Assembly: GCA_016870915.1 (NCBI GenBank)
Contig: VFZY01000004.1
Coordinates: forward strand, 1-64,000
Direction of reading: 5' to 3'
Length of the DNA stretch: 64,000 nucleotides
DNA from: Acidobacteriota bacterium
GTDB lineage: Bacteria; Acidobacteriota; Terriglobia; Bryobacterales; Bryobacteraceae
The number at the start of each line of letters is the position of its first letter. Within the stretch, counting starts at the first letter, position 1. The notes beneath the pieces were generated by a model. That model did no database searches, was not told where the DNA came from, and worked only from the letters and a program-made list of their open reading frames with translations. A program made the position numbers and the translations under genes. Shown here one piece after another: positions 25,482 through 34,900 of this stretch.

Positions 25482-26738
25482 ATGAGCAGCGCTGTCATGG
25501 AAGAGGTCACGGCTGTGTCCACGGGGCCCGATCTCCCCACCTCCTTCGAGGAGGTGGTCCAGCTTGAACGCCAGTATCTGTTGCAGAACTACGGCCGCTA
25601 CCCGTTGGGTCTGGCGCGCGGCAAGGGCTGCTATCTTTACGATTTTTTGGGACGCCGCTATCTGGACCTTCTGACTGGAATTGGCGTCAACGCGCTGGGG
25701 CATGCCCATCCGCGGCTGACCCGCGTCATCCGGGAGCAGGCCGCCACGCTCATCCACACGTCGAATCTGTACTATCACCCCTATCAGGCGCCGTTGGCGA
25801 AGAAACTGGCGGAAACCAGCGGCCTGCAGCGCAGCTTCTTTTGCAACTCAGGCACCGAGGCCATGGAAGGCGCCCTCAAGATGGTGAAGGCCCATGGCAG
25901 GAAGATCGATGCCTCGAAGTTCCGGATCGTGGCTTTGGACAACTCCTTCCACGGCCGGTCGATGGGTGCGTTGAGCGCCACGGGCCAGCCCAAGTACCGG
26001 CACGATTTCGAACCGCTGCTTCCCGGCGTTCAGTTCGTCGACCGCAATGATGAAGCGGCGCTGGAAGCCGCCGTCAACAGCTCGACCGCCGGGATAGTCC
26101 TGGAGGGTATTCAGGGCGAAGGCGGAGTTTACCCGTGTTCGCCGGCCTTTATTGCCAAGGCTCGCGAACTGGCGGACCGTTACGATGCGCTGCTGATCTT
26201 CGATGAGATCCAGTGCGGGGTGGGGCGCACCGGAACGTACTTCTCCTATCAGACGCTGCGCCCGGCGGTGATGCCCGATATCGTGACTGTCGCCAAGCCT
26301 CTGGCTTGTGGCCTGCCCATGGGCGCCGTGATTTGCAATGACCGTGCCGCGGCATCGATCGCGCCCGGCATGCACGGTTCGACGTTTGGCGGCGGAGCGC
26401 TGGTGTGCCGCGTGGCGCTGGAGTTCTTCGACATTCTGGAAGGTCTTTTGCCGCGGATCACGGAAGTGGGTGACTATTTCCGTTCCGAGTTGCGCCGTCT
26501 GGCGGGCCGGTACAGCTTCATCAAGGAGGTCCGCGGCGCTGGGCTGATCATCGGCTGCGAACTCGATTTTCCGTGCAAGGAGATGGTGGCGGCGGGCTTT
26601 GAGCACGGGCTGCTGTTCAATTGCACGCATGACACCGTGCTCCGTTTCCTGCCGCCGTTCATCCTGACGGAACGCGAGGTGGACAAGGCCATTACAGGCC
26701 TCAATCGGATCTTCCGGAAGGCCCGGCGTTCCGCGTAA
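25482..26738 (+). CDS. argD: Class III aminotransferase, acetylornithine aminotransferase type
   Basis: A 418-residue PLP enzyme. Key features: LTGIGVNALGHAHP near the N-terminus, FFCNSGTEAMEGALKMVKAH (phosphate-binding loop), FDEIQCGVGRTG, and the PLP lysine in TVAKPLACGLPMGA. This combination fits acetylornithine or succinylornithine aminotransferase of arginine synthesis; other class III enzymes (ornithine, 4-aminobutyrate) remain possible because no other arg gene lies here. The N-terminal extension of about 25 residues precedes the usual start of the fold. A ferredoxin gene follows after 3 bp. Confidence 0.85.
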   Translation: MSSAVMEEVTAVSTGPDLPTSFEEVVQLERQYLLQNYGRYPLGLARGKGCYLYDFLGRRYLDLLTGIGVNALGHAHPRLTRVIREQAATLIHTSNLYYHPYQAPLAKKLAETSGLQRSFFCNSGTEAMEGALKMVKAHGRKIDASKFRIVALDNSFHGRSMGALSATGQPKYRHDFEPLLPGVQFVDRNDEAALEAAVNSSTAGIVLEGIQGEGGVYPCSPAFIAKARELADRYDALLIFDEIQCGVGRTGTYFSYQTLRPAVMPDIVTVAKPLACGLPMGAVICNDRAAASIAPGMHGSTFGGGALVCRVALEFFDILEGLLPRITEVGDYFRSELRRLAGRYSFIKEVRGAGLIIGCELDFPCKEMVAAGFEHGLLFNCTHDTVLRFLPPFILTEREVDKAITGLNRIFRKARRSA

Positions 26739-26741
26739 GCC

Positions 26742-27149
26742 ATGGCGGACGTTGAACGCTTGCGCCGCATCGCCGAAGGCTACGCCGTCGGCTCGGTGGA
26801 TCGCCACATCCTGTTGTGCGCTGACCAGACCAAGCCTAAGTGCTGTTCCCATGAGGCGGGTCTGGCGTCGTGGGATTACCTGAAATCGCGGCTGGCTGAA
26901 TTGAAGCTGACCGGCGGCGGCGAAACGTGTGTGTTCCGGACCAAGGTGAATTGCCTGCGGGTGTGCGAGGAAGGGCCGCTGGCGGTGGTTTACCCGGAGG
27001 GCACTTGGTACCACTCGGCGACGCCGGAGGTGCTGGAGCGCATCATTCAGGAACACCTGATCGGCGGCCGGCCGGTGGAAGAGTTCGCCTTTGCCAACAC
27101 GTTTGAAAAAAGCGCCGTGGCGCCCGGGGCTGACCAGACCGGCCGGTGA
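26742..27149 (+). CDS. Thioredoxin-like [2Fe-2S] ferredoxin
   Basis: A 135-residue soluble protein with the cysteine pattern of thioredoxin-fold [2Fe-2S] ferredoxins: a first pair in [12 protein letters not shown], then C-x3-C in [19 protein letters not shown], the signature G-P-x-x-x-x-Y-P following. Residues 25-120 cover the domain. It could deliver electrons to an unknown partner. The start ATG is 3 bp after the argD stop, so the two are probably co-transcribed, although no link in function is evident. Confidence 0.87.
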   Translation: MADVERLRRIAEGYAVGSVDRHILLCADQTKPKCCSHEAGLASWDYLKSRLAELKLTGGGETCVFRTKVNCLRVCEEGPLAVVYPEGTWYHSATPEVLERIIQEHLIGGRPVEEFAFANTFEKSAVAPGADQTGR

Positions 27150-27658
27150 ACCGCCACAACCGGTCCCGTCCCGTCAAGCCAACGCATTCAGCCAACGCAT
27201 TCTGTTGGCACCATCCCCCTCGGCCCCCTTCCGCCACTGGCCAAGGGTAGGGAGGGGGGGCCCCATTCGGGGGGATTCGCTTGCGTCAGAAGCGGTCACC
27301 TTGTCCGTCAGGATCTCATGGCGGTCGAAGACCTCAAGGGCGTCTGCTTGATTCTTAAGGTGGGCGGATTTCACCCGGCGCAGCGCCGATCTCTTCATGG
27401 CAGGACGGACACGGGACGGCGGCATTGCCTGGGTGTCATGAGGCCGGCCCGGCCTTTGCCGGCAACAGACCAAGGCCGTGGGCCGGAATTCGCACGGCCC
27501 GGCGGGTGTCTTGGTGCGGTGCTCGCGGGCTGCCCTCGCTGGAGGGGTTGCGTGACAGTTAACGTGACAAAGGGCCGGACTGAGTTCCGGCCCTTCTCGC
27601 ATCTGGTCTTTGGTCGCCGCGGGATTACGATGGCGCTTTCGCCCGGCTCCGCTATTCG
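27150..27658. other. Non-coding stretch with a strong hairpin at 27570-27595
   Basis: No reading frame here is convincing. There is a G/C-run-rich segment at 27225-27275. A perfect 10-bp stem, AAGGGCCGGA at 27570-27579 and TCCGGCCCTT at 27586-27595 with a 6-nt loop, could end transcripts of the ferredoxin operon, though only a weak T-run follows on either strand. Confidence 0.45.
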
Positions 27659-28018
27659 TTGAAGAGATATCTGGACGGAGTGGCGGAGGCGGACAAAGAG
27701 AGCAAACTCGTGGGGGTGATCGAAGAAATCGATCATGAGTGCCGGAAGGCGGAGGACGAGTTCAAGAGCATTGAGCGGAGGCATTCCCGGTCACTGACGG
27801 GGATGTTGATTACAACGTCTGTGGTGTCGTTGGCCGCAGCAGGCGAAGTGGCGATGCCGGGCGTCCTTGCGGCCGCGATGGGATCGGTGACGGTGAAGGA
27901 CCTGATGGAGAGAAGGATTGCGAAGATGAGCGACGCCGAGGATATGGAGAGGAGCGACTACTGGATCGCCTGGAAGATTCACGAGGAGAACAGGAAGCGA
28001 GCGGGCCGCGGAAAGTGA
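27659..28018 (+). CDS. Hypothetical protein, possibly the C-terminal remnant of a longer one
   Basis: A 119-residue frame starting at TTG, with a charged helical part (EEIDHECRKAEDEFKSIERR), one hydrophobic segment (LTGMLITTSVVSLAAAGEVAMPGVLAAAM) and a basic tail. The same frame is open upstream to about 27600 without a start codon and continues to read plausibly (DYDGAFARLRYS), so the true N-terminus may be lost. No family recognised. The hairpin at 27570-27595 is close in front. Confidence 0.4.
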   Translation: MKRYLDGVAEADKESKLVGVIEEIDHECRKAEDEFKSIERRHSRSLTGMLITTSVVSLAAAGEVAMPGVLAAAMGSVTVKDLMERRIAKMSDAEDMERSDYWIAWKIHEENRKRAGRGK

Positions 28019-28124
28019 ATCGGTCGTCCCAATCACGACCGCTGCCTCCTCGAGGGCTTCCCCACACCCACCACCGGCCTCAAACGTCTCTTCCGCAAAG
28101 CGGCCGAGCCCAAAGGACCCCTCA

Positions 28125-28799
28125 TCACTTCCGCGCCGCCCGCAAGAAACGCAACGACGCACTCAACTCCGCATCGCTGTAACGCCCGAGATCATGCTGC
28201 CACGCCCCCGGCGTGCTCGTAGCCGTCAACCGTCTCCGCACCGGCAGCGGCGAACTCAAGTCGTAGACAACGCCATCGGAAACAGGCAGCCCGGCAAACG
28301 TCTCCGCACCCGCCGAATGCGTCCGCACCTTCGCGGACCGAAACGCCCGAAGCTCCGCGGCATCGGCAGGTACCTGAGTGATCACCACGACCGGCGAGCC
28401 CCAATCATCCGCCTCATGACAAGCCCCGCAAGACCCCATCCGCGTCGCGTCGAAGAACACGGCGCGCCCTTCTTTCTCAGGCTCGGTCAACTGACGCTTA
28501 CTTACTGCCGCGATGCTAGCCGCCGCCGCCGCCGCCGGCAGACTCCTGATGTACTGCGCTATCGCGTAGATCGCGTCCTCGCTCAGCGCTCCTTCGAATT
28601 TTGGCATGCCTTTGCCGGAAATGCCGTTGCGTATCACGCCCACCAGCCTGTTTGCACTGAGCCCGGTCCCCGCCAGCGCCGGCGCACGTCCCGCAGTCCC
28701 ATCCGCGCCATGACAGTACGTCACCGCGCAACTCTGCCGGTAAAGCGCCGCTCCATCCTGCGCAAATGCGGCGAGAGACAACATCCAGAGCGCCGTCAT
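28125..28799 (-). CDS. Secreted c-type cytochrome with an unusual CX4CH heme site
   Basis: A 224-residue cytochrome with leader MTALWMLSLAAFAQ. The first domain has S-C-A-V-T-Y-C-H-G-A-D-G-T-A-G, a CX4CH heme site instead of CX2CH, followed by a Met-containing GKGMPKFEGALSEDAIYAIA that fits an axial ligand and the final helix of class I cytochromes. A second site, C-G-A-C-H, lies near residue 125. The ATG at 28799 overlaps the PQQ dehydrogenase stop by ATGA, so this is most likely the electron acceptor of that enzyme. Confidence 0.82.
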   Translation of the reverse strand: MTALWMLSLAAFAQDGAALYRQSCAVTYCHGADGTAGRAPALAGTGLSANRLVGVIRNGISGKGMPKFEGALSEDAIYAIAQYIRSLPAAAAAASIAAVSKRQLTEPEKEGRAVFFDATRMGSCGACHEADDWGSPVVVITQVPADAAELRAFRSAKVRTHSAGAETFAGLPVSDGVVYDLSSPLPVRRRLTATSTPGAWQHDLGRYSDAELSASLRFLRAARK

Positions 28800-30424
28800 T
28801 TCCCTACCTCCGGCAACGCAAAGACAAACAGCGTCGATCCCGCGCGTGGCCTCGGCGTGTTCGGCCATCGCGCGCCATGGGAGGCGCCCGCGAGTGACCC
28901 CCAACCCGAAGGCGTCGCCACATACTGGCGGCCGCTTATCGAATACGTGACCGCCGAACCGCGATGCCCGCCACCGGTTGGAAACGACCACAAAGACGTG
29001 CCCGTCCGAGCGTCCAGCGCGAAGAAATTGCCCTCGGGATCCCCGGAAAAGACCAGGTCGCCGGCTGTGGCCAACATGGATGCCATGATCCACGTCTTCG
29101 CCGGTCGAGTCCACTTCCGTTCTCCAGTGGACGCATCGAACGCCGCGATGTACGCCTCAGCCTTCCCACCTTCCGGCGATACGACGCGCCACGTACCGCC
29201 GGTCGAAACCTGCCCCTCGCTCGCTGGATCGTCCCGCGCAATCAGCTCATTGCAAAGCTCGTGCACCGGGACAAACAGCAGGCCCTGCCGAGGCGACCAC
29301 GCCGCCTGATTCCAACTCTTCGCGCCAGTAACGCTTGGACAAACAGTGATTGGCTTGTTCAACTCCGGCTCGCGCCGCCCGACCAACTTTCCGGTTTCCG
29401 TGATGCCGGAGATCCACGACACATTTTTCGCGAACTTCCACGCCGACAAGAACTCACCGGTGACGCGGTCGAGAATAAAAACATACCCGCCCTTGGCCGG
29501 TAACATCACGGTCTTGCGCATCCGGCCCTTGATCGAAACATCGGCCAGGATCATCTCGTACGCCGCGTCGAAGTCCCACACATCGTGAGGAACCACTTGA
29601 TAGTGCCACTTCAACTTTCCGGTATCGGCGTCCAGCGCAACAATCGACGCCGTGTACAGATTGTCGCCTTGCCGCCTGGAGCCATTCACGTCCGAGGACG
29701 CATTGCCGGTGCCCCAATAGATCAGGTTCAGCGCCGGATCGTACGACCCGGTCATCCACGGCGCGCCGCCGCCTAACTTCCACGAGTCCCCCGGCCACGT
29801 CTCGTTGCCTTTCTCACCGGGCCCGGGCGTCACGTAGAACCGCCACGCCAACCGTCCCGTCTTCGCGTGAAACGCCGTCAGCATGCCGCGATGCGCCGAG
29901 TCGCCGCCGGTTCCCCCCGTCACCACGAGGTCCTTCACAACGATTGGCGCCGCCGTAATGTTGCATCCGCACTGCCGGTAGTCGGCCACATTCACGCGCC
30001 ACGATTCGATCCCCGTTTTCTGATCGATCGCAACCATATGATTGTCGGCGGTCCCCATGAACACCAGACCGTGCCCAACCGCCACGCCGCGGTTTTGTTT
30101 CGCGTATCCGAGCCGTCTCCCCTGCGGGAGTTCGTATCGATACTCCCAAACCACCGTGCCCGTCGCTCCATCCAAGGCCATCACCCAGTTGTTCGACGTC
30201 GAAAGATAAATCACGCCGTCGATCACAATCGGCGTCGCCTGCAAACCATTCTCCGCGTCGCCGGTTTGAAACGCCCACGCCGGCGTCAGCTTCGCGACGT
30301 TCGACGCATTGATCTGATCAAGCGTGCTGTATCGCCACGCCGCGTGAGTCCCGCCATACGACGGCCAATCGGCGCCGGTCTGCGCGGCGGCCTGCACACT
30401 CAAAATGAGCATAGCGCGATACAT
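28796..30424 (-). CDS. PQQ-dependent alcohol-type dehydrogenase
   Basis: A 542-residue periplasmic eight-bladed propeller quinoprotein. Signal peptide at 1-15; then DWPSYGGTHAAWRYSTLDQI, typical of the family start. Blade (tryptophan-docking) motifs include VIYLSTSNNWVMALDGATG and LKWHYQVVPHDVWDFDA, the latter with the likely catalytic Asp region; a C-G-C in RQCGCNITAAP takes the place near the vicinal disulfide of methanol dehydrogenase. These enzymes oxidise alcohols or sugars and pass electrons to cytochrome c; the coupled cytochrome gene follows. A perfect palindrome lies 56 bp upstream. Confidence 0.88.
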   Translation of the reverse strand: MYRAMLILSVQAAAQTGADWPSYGGTHAAWRYSTLDQINASNVAKLTPAWAFQTGDAENGLQATPIVIDGVIYLSTSNNWVMALDGATGTVVWEYRYELPQGRRLGYAKQNRGVAVGHGLVFMGTADNHMVAIDQKTGIESWRVNVADYRQCGCNITAAPIVVKDLVVTGGTGGDSAHRGMLTAFHAKTGRLAWRFYVTPGPGEKGNETWPGDSWKLGGGAPWMTGSYDPALNLIYWGTGNASSDVNGSRRQGDNLYTASIVALDADTGKLKWHYQVVPHDVWDFDAAYEMILADVSIKGRMRKTVMLPAKGGYVFILDRVTGEFLSAWKFAKNVSWISGITETGKLVGRREPELNKPITVCPSVTGAKSWNQAAWSPRQGLLFVPVHELCNELIARDDPASEGQVSTGGTWRVVSPEGGKAEAYIAAFDASTGERKWTRPAKTWIMASMLATAGDLVFSGDPEGNFFALDARTGTSLWSFPTGGGHRGSAVTYSISGRQYVATPSGWGSLAGASHGARWPNTPRPRAGSTLFVFALPEVGK

Positions 30425-30479
30425 TTGATTATTCCTTCTAACGGATCACCGACGATGCGCGGCGGCTGGTGCAGGGTTA

Positions 30480-30506
30480 CGTCGAACGTTGTAACAGCGT
30501 TCGACG
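30480..30506. promoter_or_regulatory. Palindrome upstream of the PQQ dehydrogenase (possible operator)
   Basis: CGTCGAACG (30480-30488) and CGTTCGACG (30498-30506) form a perfect 9-bp inverted repeat with a 9-bp centre. It sits 56 bp before the dehydrogenase start in a 260-bp gap that holds no gene. Position and symmetry suit a dimeric regulator site; no regulator gene is adjacent. Confidence 0.4.
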
Positions 30507-30684
30507 AGCGGACTCCGCCGCATGCCGGCGCCCAATGCTCTTCAACCCCTCCGTATCCGGCGCTCCCGCGCTACGAAATCGCTCTTGGCGGCTTTCCAGC
30601 AACCCGGCGCTATCTTCCATTGCAGGCATGATTTTCATTCCTGCTCTCCCTTCTTGTGATCGTCCGTAACAGGATCGAATTTTG

Positions 30685-31158
30685 CTATTCCTGTTCCTGG
30701 ATTCGTCCGCGCGCCGTATCTTTGCGGCCAGAGGCGGGAATCAGCTTGCCGACTTTGCCCAACCCGTACACAGGCATGCCGGAGTAGATCGCTTCGTACT
30801 GGCCCGGTTTGATCTTGTAGGTTTCGTGCCAGATGCCGACATCGCCGCGGCTGGCACCGACCCTCTTATTGAAGTCCACCCAGGCGGGCCAGTGCTTTCT
30901 ATCTTTCGCGCGGGCGTAGGCCTCAAGGTGCTCAAACGAGCGCCAGTACTGCACGATACCGCCGAGATTGATGCCGTTGTGGCCGAGGAAACCCGACTCC
31001 GGGGCGGCCTCCAGTTCCTTAATCATTTTGGGCATCGCGGTGAACACGGGCAGCCACTTGTGAATCTTCCAGGGTTTGTTGATGCGCATGCCGATCAGGA
31101 AGACGACGAACTCGCCGTCCATCTGCGCCGCCATCCGTTGGTTGATTATCTTGGCCAT
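30685..31158 (-). CDS. DUF4188-family protein
   Basis: A 157-residue soluble protein with the conserved DUF4188 features: [23 protein letters not shown], a long helix [39 protein letters not shown] and [20 protein letters not shown]. Members are annotated as monooxygenase-like (dimeric alpha-beta barrel); no reaction is established from the sequence. It has its own upstream -10 box (31179-31184). Confidence 0.8.
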   Translation of the reverse strand: MAKIINQRMAAQMDGEFVVFLIGMRINKPWKIHKWLPVFTAMPKMIKELEAAPESGFLGHNGINLGGIVQYWRSFEHLEAYARAKDRKHWPAWVDFNKRVGASRGDVGIWHETYKIKPGQYEAIYSGMPVYGLGKVGKLIPASGRKDTARGRIQEQE

Positions 31159-31178
31159 ATCGTTGGGTTTCGAACGCG

Positions 31179-31184
31179 ATTATA
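31179..31184 (-). promoter_or_regulatory. TATAAT -10 box for the DUF4188 gene
   Basis: A perfect TATAAT on the minus strand, 21 bp before the start codon. No good -35 is visible at the right distance; a small perfect dyad, ACTCCG and CGGAGT (31197-31213), covers the spacer/-35 area and could bind a regulator. Confidence 0.45.
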
Positions 31185-31302
31185 CACCCACGCCTCACTC
31201 CGAATGCCGGAGTTAATCAGAAAACCCCTTCCGGGGGTGGGCGAGGCACTGAGGCTGTCGATGCTGGAACGGCGCTGGAGCTACAACGAGTCTGCACCAA
31301 GC

Positions 31303-31327
31303 AAACGGGCCGCGCGAAGCGGCCCGT
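31303..31327 (-). terminator. Terminator hairpin downstream of tRNA-Pro
   Basis: ACGGGCCGC (31305-31313) pairs perfectly with GCGGCCCGT (31319-31327) around a GCGAA loop. On the minus strand the stem begins 17 nt past the tRNA 3' end and is followed by TTTG, a short U-run. Confidence 0.6.
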
Positions 31328-31343
31328 AACTCGTTGCAATTAT

Positions 31344-31420
31344 TGGTCGGGGCGGGGCGATTTGAACGCCCGACCCCCTGCGCCCAAGGCAGGTGCGCTA
31401 CCAGGCTGCGCTACGCCCCG
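31344..31420 (-). tRNA. tRNA-Pro (anticodon TGG)
   Basis: A 77-nt cloverleaf. The acceptor stem CGGGGCG pairs with CGCCCCG, then discriminator A and an encoded CCA end. D arm GCGC-AGCCTGGTA-GCGC; anticodon stem CCTGC/GCAGG enclosing loop CTTGGGC, giving anticodon TGG with G37, as in proline tRNAs; T arm with TTCAAAT. A TAAAAT box lies at 31439-31444, 18 nt before the 5' end, and a hairpin terminator follows the 3' end. Confidence 0.96.
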
Positions 31421-31481
31421 ACATGCGTTGCTTCTTTGATTTTAGAACACTTGACGAGCTGGCGGACTTGGTTGGCCTAGA

Positions 31482-31952
31482 ATGATGGGTGCGATGGCGA
31501 TTCCAGTTGACGGGCTGTTTGAGGCTCACCTTCCGGTTTCCGATCTTTCCCGGGCGGTTGGGTTTTACCGGGACCGGTTGGGGCTTCCTTTGGCTGTCCG
31601 GATGCCCGAGCGCGGGGTGGCTTTTTTCTGGGTTGGGGGCGTGGGAGTGTCCATGCTTGGGCTTTGGTCCGCGGGCACGATGCCGATGCGGATCTCCCTG
31701 CATACGGCGTTCCGGGTTCGGGTGGAGGATGTTCTGAGGGCGGTGGAGATTCTGAGCGCGGCGGGGGTGGAGCCTCTGGATTTCGATGGGGCACCGGCGC
31801 GGGAACCGGTGGTTCTGGCGTGGATGCCGGCGCTCGCGATCTATTTCCGGGATCCGGATGGGAACCTTCTGGAGTATCTCGCCATGCTGCCGGAGAGTCC
31901 GCGGCCGGAACTTGGCGTGGTTCCCTGGAGCCTGTGGCGCGATCAGAAGTAG
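31482..31952 (+). CDS. VOC-family (glyoxalase/bleomycin resistance-like) protein
   Basis: A 156-residue protein with the vicinal-oxygen-chelate fold: LFEAHLPVSDLSRAVGFYRDRLGLPL at the start of the first beta-alpha-beta unit, FFWVGG, and IYFRDPDGNLLEYLAM, where the final Glu is a usual metal ligand; the His in EAHL is the other. The reaction is not evident. Three in-frame ATGs (31482, 31485, 31494) leave the start uncertain. It converges with and overlaps the TonB receptor by 10 bp. Confidence 0.83.
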   Translation: MMGAMAIPVDGLFEAHLPVSDLSRAVGFYRDRLGLPLAVRMPERGVAFFWVGGVGVSMLGLWSAGTMPMRISLHTAFRVRVEDVLRAVEILSAAGVEPLDFDGAPAREPVVLAWMPALAIYFRDPDGNLLEYLAMLPESPRPELGVVPWSLWRDQK

Positions 31953-34900
31953 AGCTTGGCTCCGATTTCGGCGCGGCGGGCGTTGTCCATGACTCCTCCC
32001 GCGCTGCCGAAGTTGGCCTGATTGGCGGAGATGACGGAGGGGCCCGCGAAGGTCACCTGATTGAGCACGTTGAAAGCGCGCAGTTGCAGGGAGACACGGA
32101 TGCGGTCATTGACGATGATCGATTTCTGCAGGTTGACGTCGGAGGAGCGCAGCCAGCCTTCGCGAATATTGGGCAGGAAGCGGGGACCGTTGGGGATCTG
32201 GAACTCGGGTGTCACCGTGAACGCTGCGGGGTTGAACCAGGGACGGGTGCAACCGCAGCGATTGTCCCAGGCACGGCTGTTGGCGATGGATTCGGAGAGC
32301 GGAAGGCGGGCCCGGACGCCGGGCACGACGGAGGCTCGGGAGGGGCTGGCGCCGGCGATGCGGGAGAGGTCGGGGCCGCCGACGTTGACGGGGAGGCCGG
32401 CCTGGAGCGTTGAATAGGCGAAGAACTGCCAGTTGCCGGCGACGCGATTGAGCCAGCCGGCGTGGTTCAGCCAGCGCCTGCCTTTGCCGAAGGGGAGTTG
32501 GGCGCCCAGGACGAAGACCGCGCGTTGGGGGATGTCGAAGCTGCCGGCGCTGCGTTCCAGGCGAATGTTGTAGATGTCGCGGATGCCGGCGGGGTCGAGA
32601 AAGGCGATTCCGTTGCCTCCGCCGCCGGTCTCAAGCACCTTGGCGATGGTGTAGTGCGCGGTGAGCGAGAAGCCGCGGGTGAATCGGCGCTCGTAGCGGA
32701 AGGTGACGGCGTGATAGATGCTGTCCGCCACCGGGGGGCGGAAGTAGTTGAGGCTGCCGCCAAAGGCGTTGGCGGTGTTGGGCGAAGCGAACTGGGGGAA
32801 GGGCTTGAGCAGTTGCATGCGCGGAATGCGCGCCAGCGAGAGGAGGCCGGGCAGCCCGCGGCCGGCGAAGGGGTTGGGGACGGTTTCCGTGAGGGCGGCG
32901 CCCTGGGCGAGATTCTTCGGGTCGATTTGATTCAGTTCGAGCGAGTTGGTGGGCAGGCGGATGCCGCGGCTGCCGAAGTAGGTTACGTCGATGCCGGTGT
33001 GCCAGGCGAGTTGGCGGCCGAGGGCGAGGTTCCACTGCTGGACGTAGCTGGACGGCTGATCGCGCAGGACGATGTTGGCGTTCTGCCCCAGGCGGAAGCG
33101 GCCGTCCTCAGTCCGGTTGGCGGAAGCAGGGCGCGAGATGCCGCCGGGGAAGGGATTGGTAAGGGTGGTGCGCGGCGAGTAGTCGGGGTTGAAGACATCG
33201 GCGATGACATTGAAGTTGAAGGGCGTGGTGACGATGGCGGTCTCAAGGCCAATGGGCAGATAGAAGATGCCGTAGCCGCCGCGCACGGCCAGACGATTGG
33301 AGAGCTTGTAGGCGAAGCCGGCGCGGGGGCCGAAGTTGGCGAAGTTTGTCTTGCGGATGGTGCGCGGGTTGGGGCCGCCGGTGAATTGAAGGGCACCGCG
33401 GGCGCCGGGCAGGGCAGGGCTGGGAGCGGCGGGATCGAAGTATGTCAGGCGGTCATGGGCTTCGCCGGTGCCGGTTTCGGTCTCCCAGCGCAGACCCAGG
33501 TTGAGGGTGAGCCGGCGGGAGACACGCCAGTCATCCTGCGCGTAGCCGGCCAGGTAGTGCTGGAAGGCGGAGAGCGGTTCCACCTTCTCATAGGTAAACG
33601 CGCCGAAACCGAGCAGGAAGCTGGCCAGACCGAGGCCCTGATCGGGGCGGGCGGCGCCGAGCTGATCGCTGGCGGTGAAGAGCTGGTTGAAGCTGTAGGC
33701 GCCGGTGGGGTTGGCGATCTGGAAGGGGTAAAAGCGGTAAAGGCGGTATTCGGCGCCGGCCTTGAGGGTGTGGGCGCCGGCCGCGTAGACCCAGTTGGAC
33801 TGGGCTCCCTGGGTGTCGCGCGGCTGGTTGTTGAAGGCGGTGCCGCCGAGATCGGGGATGCCGGAGCCGATGGAGACGTTGGGGTAGATGAGCACGTTGG
33901 CGGAGTCGCGGACGTAGGCGGGGAGGCCGAGTGTTGTGGGGTCGAAGCCCAGGGTGTTCGAGATCAGGTTGGCGCGGTAGCGGACGTACATGACGCGGAA
34001 GACGTGGAAGAGGCGCGGGGTGATCTGAAAGGTGTCGTCAATGCCGGCGTTGTAGAACGAATCGCGGGTGTTGTTCGAGTTGGTGAAGCGGACGCGGACG
34101 CTGGGCTGGGTGTCGAGCGATTTCTGGCGTGAGTAGCGGCCAAAGAGACGGTGGCGGTTGGAGAAGACGTGATCGACGCGGGTGGTGAAGAGGTCGCGAG
34201 CGTAGGTGCGGTTGCCGGCGAAGAGATAGTTCTGGCGGCCGGTGACGGTGGAGCCGGGGCGGTTGGATTCGGGGTACTCGCCGAGCATGCGCAAGGAGAT
34301 GGGGTTGAAGCGCGAGGCCGGGATGCGATTGCCGGGGAAGAGCTCACGGGAGCGCAGGCCGGCGGCGAGGCGGGAGGTGGCGGGATCAAAGATGTTGATC
34401 AACTGGGGGCCGGCGGCGGAGAGGAATCGGGTTTCCGAGAAGTCGCCGGAGCGTTCGAGGGCGGTGGGGACGCTGGTGATGGAACGAACGGGGTCCTTTT
34501 CGCGGCGGCCTTCGAAGGCGGTGAAGAAGAAGGTTCGGTCCTTGCCGCTGTAGAGTCTGGGGATGAGCACGGGGCCGCCGGCGGTGAAGCCGTATTGGTG
34601 GCGGCGAAGGACGGGCCGGGGGGTTCCGAAGCGGTTGTTGGTGAAGCTGTTGGCGTTCAGGAAGTCGTTCTGGTGGTAGTAGTAGGCGGTGCCGTGGTAT
34701 TGGTTGCCGCCGGACTTGGTGACGATGTTGACGGCGCCTCCGCCGGTGCGGCCGAATTCGGCGGAGAAGGCGTTGGTTTCGACGCGGAATTCCTGGACGG
34801 AGTCCGGGGGCGGGCTGAAGGCGACGCCGTTGAAATCGCCGATGGTGTTGACGGCTCCGTCGAGCAGGACTTCATTGGTGGAGGTTCGGCCGCCGCCGAC

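Noticed and set aside
27174-27662. Frames on both strands between the ferredoxin and the hypothetical gene
   Set aside because: Cys/Arg/Pro-rich text without homology features, crossing a strong hairpin.
28194-29309. A 371-codon plus-strand frame over the cytochrome and PQQ dehydrogenase
   Set aside because: It is antisense to two clear genes and reads as Arg/Pro/His-rich noise.
32462-34132. A 556-codon plus-strand frame, and another at 34151-35452
   Set aside because: Both are antisense to the intact TonB receptor and read as repetitive G/V/A/E text.
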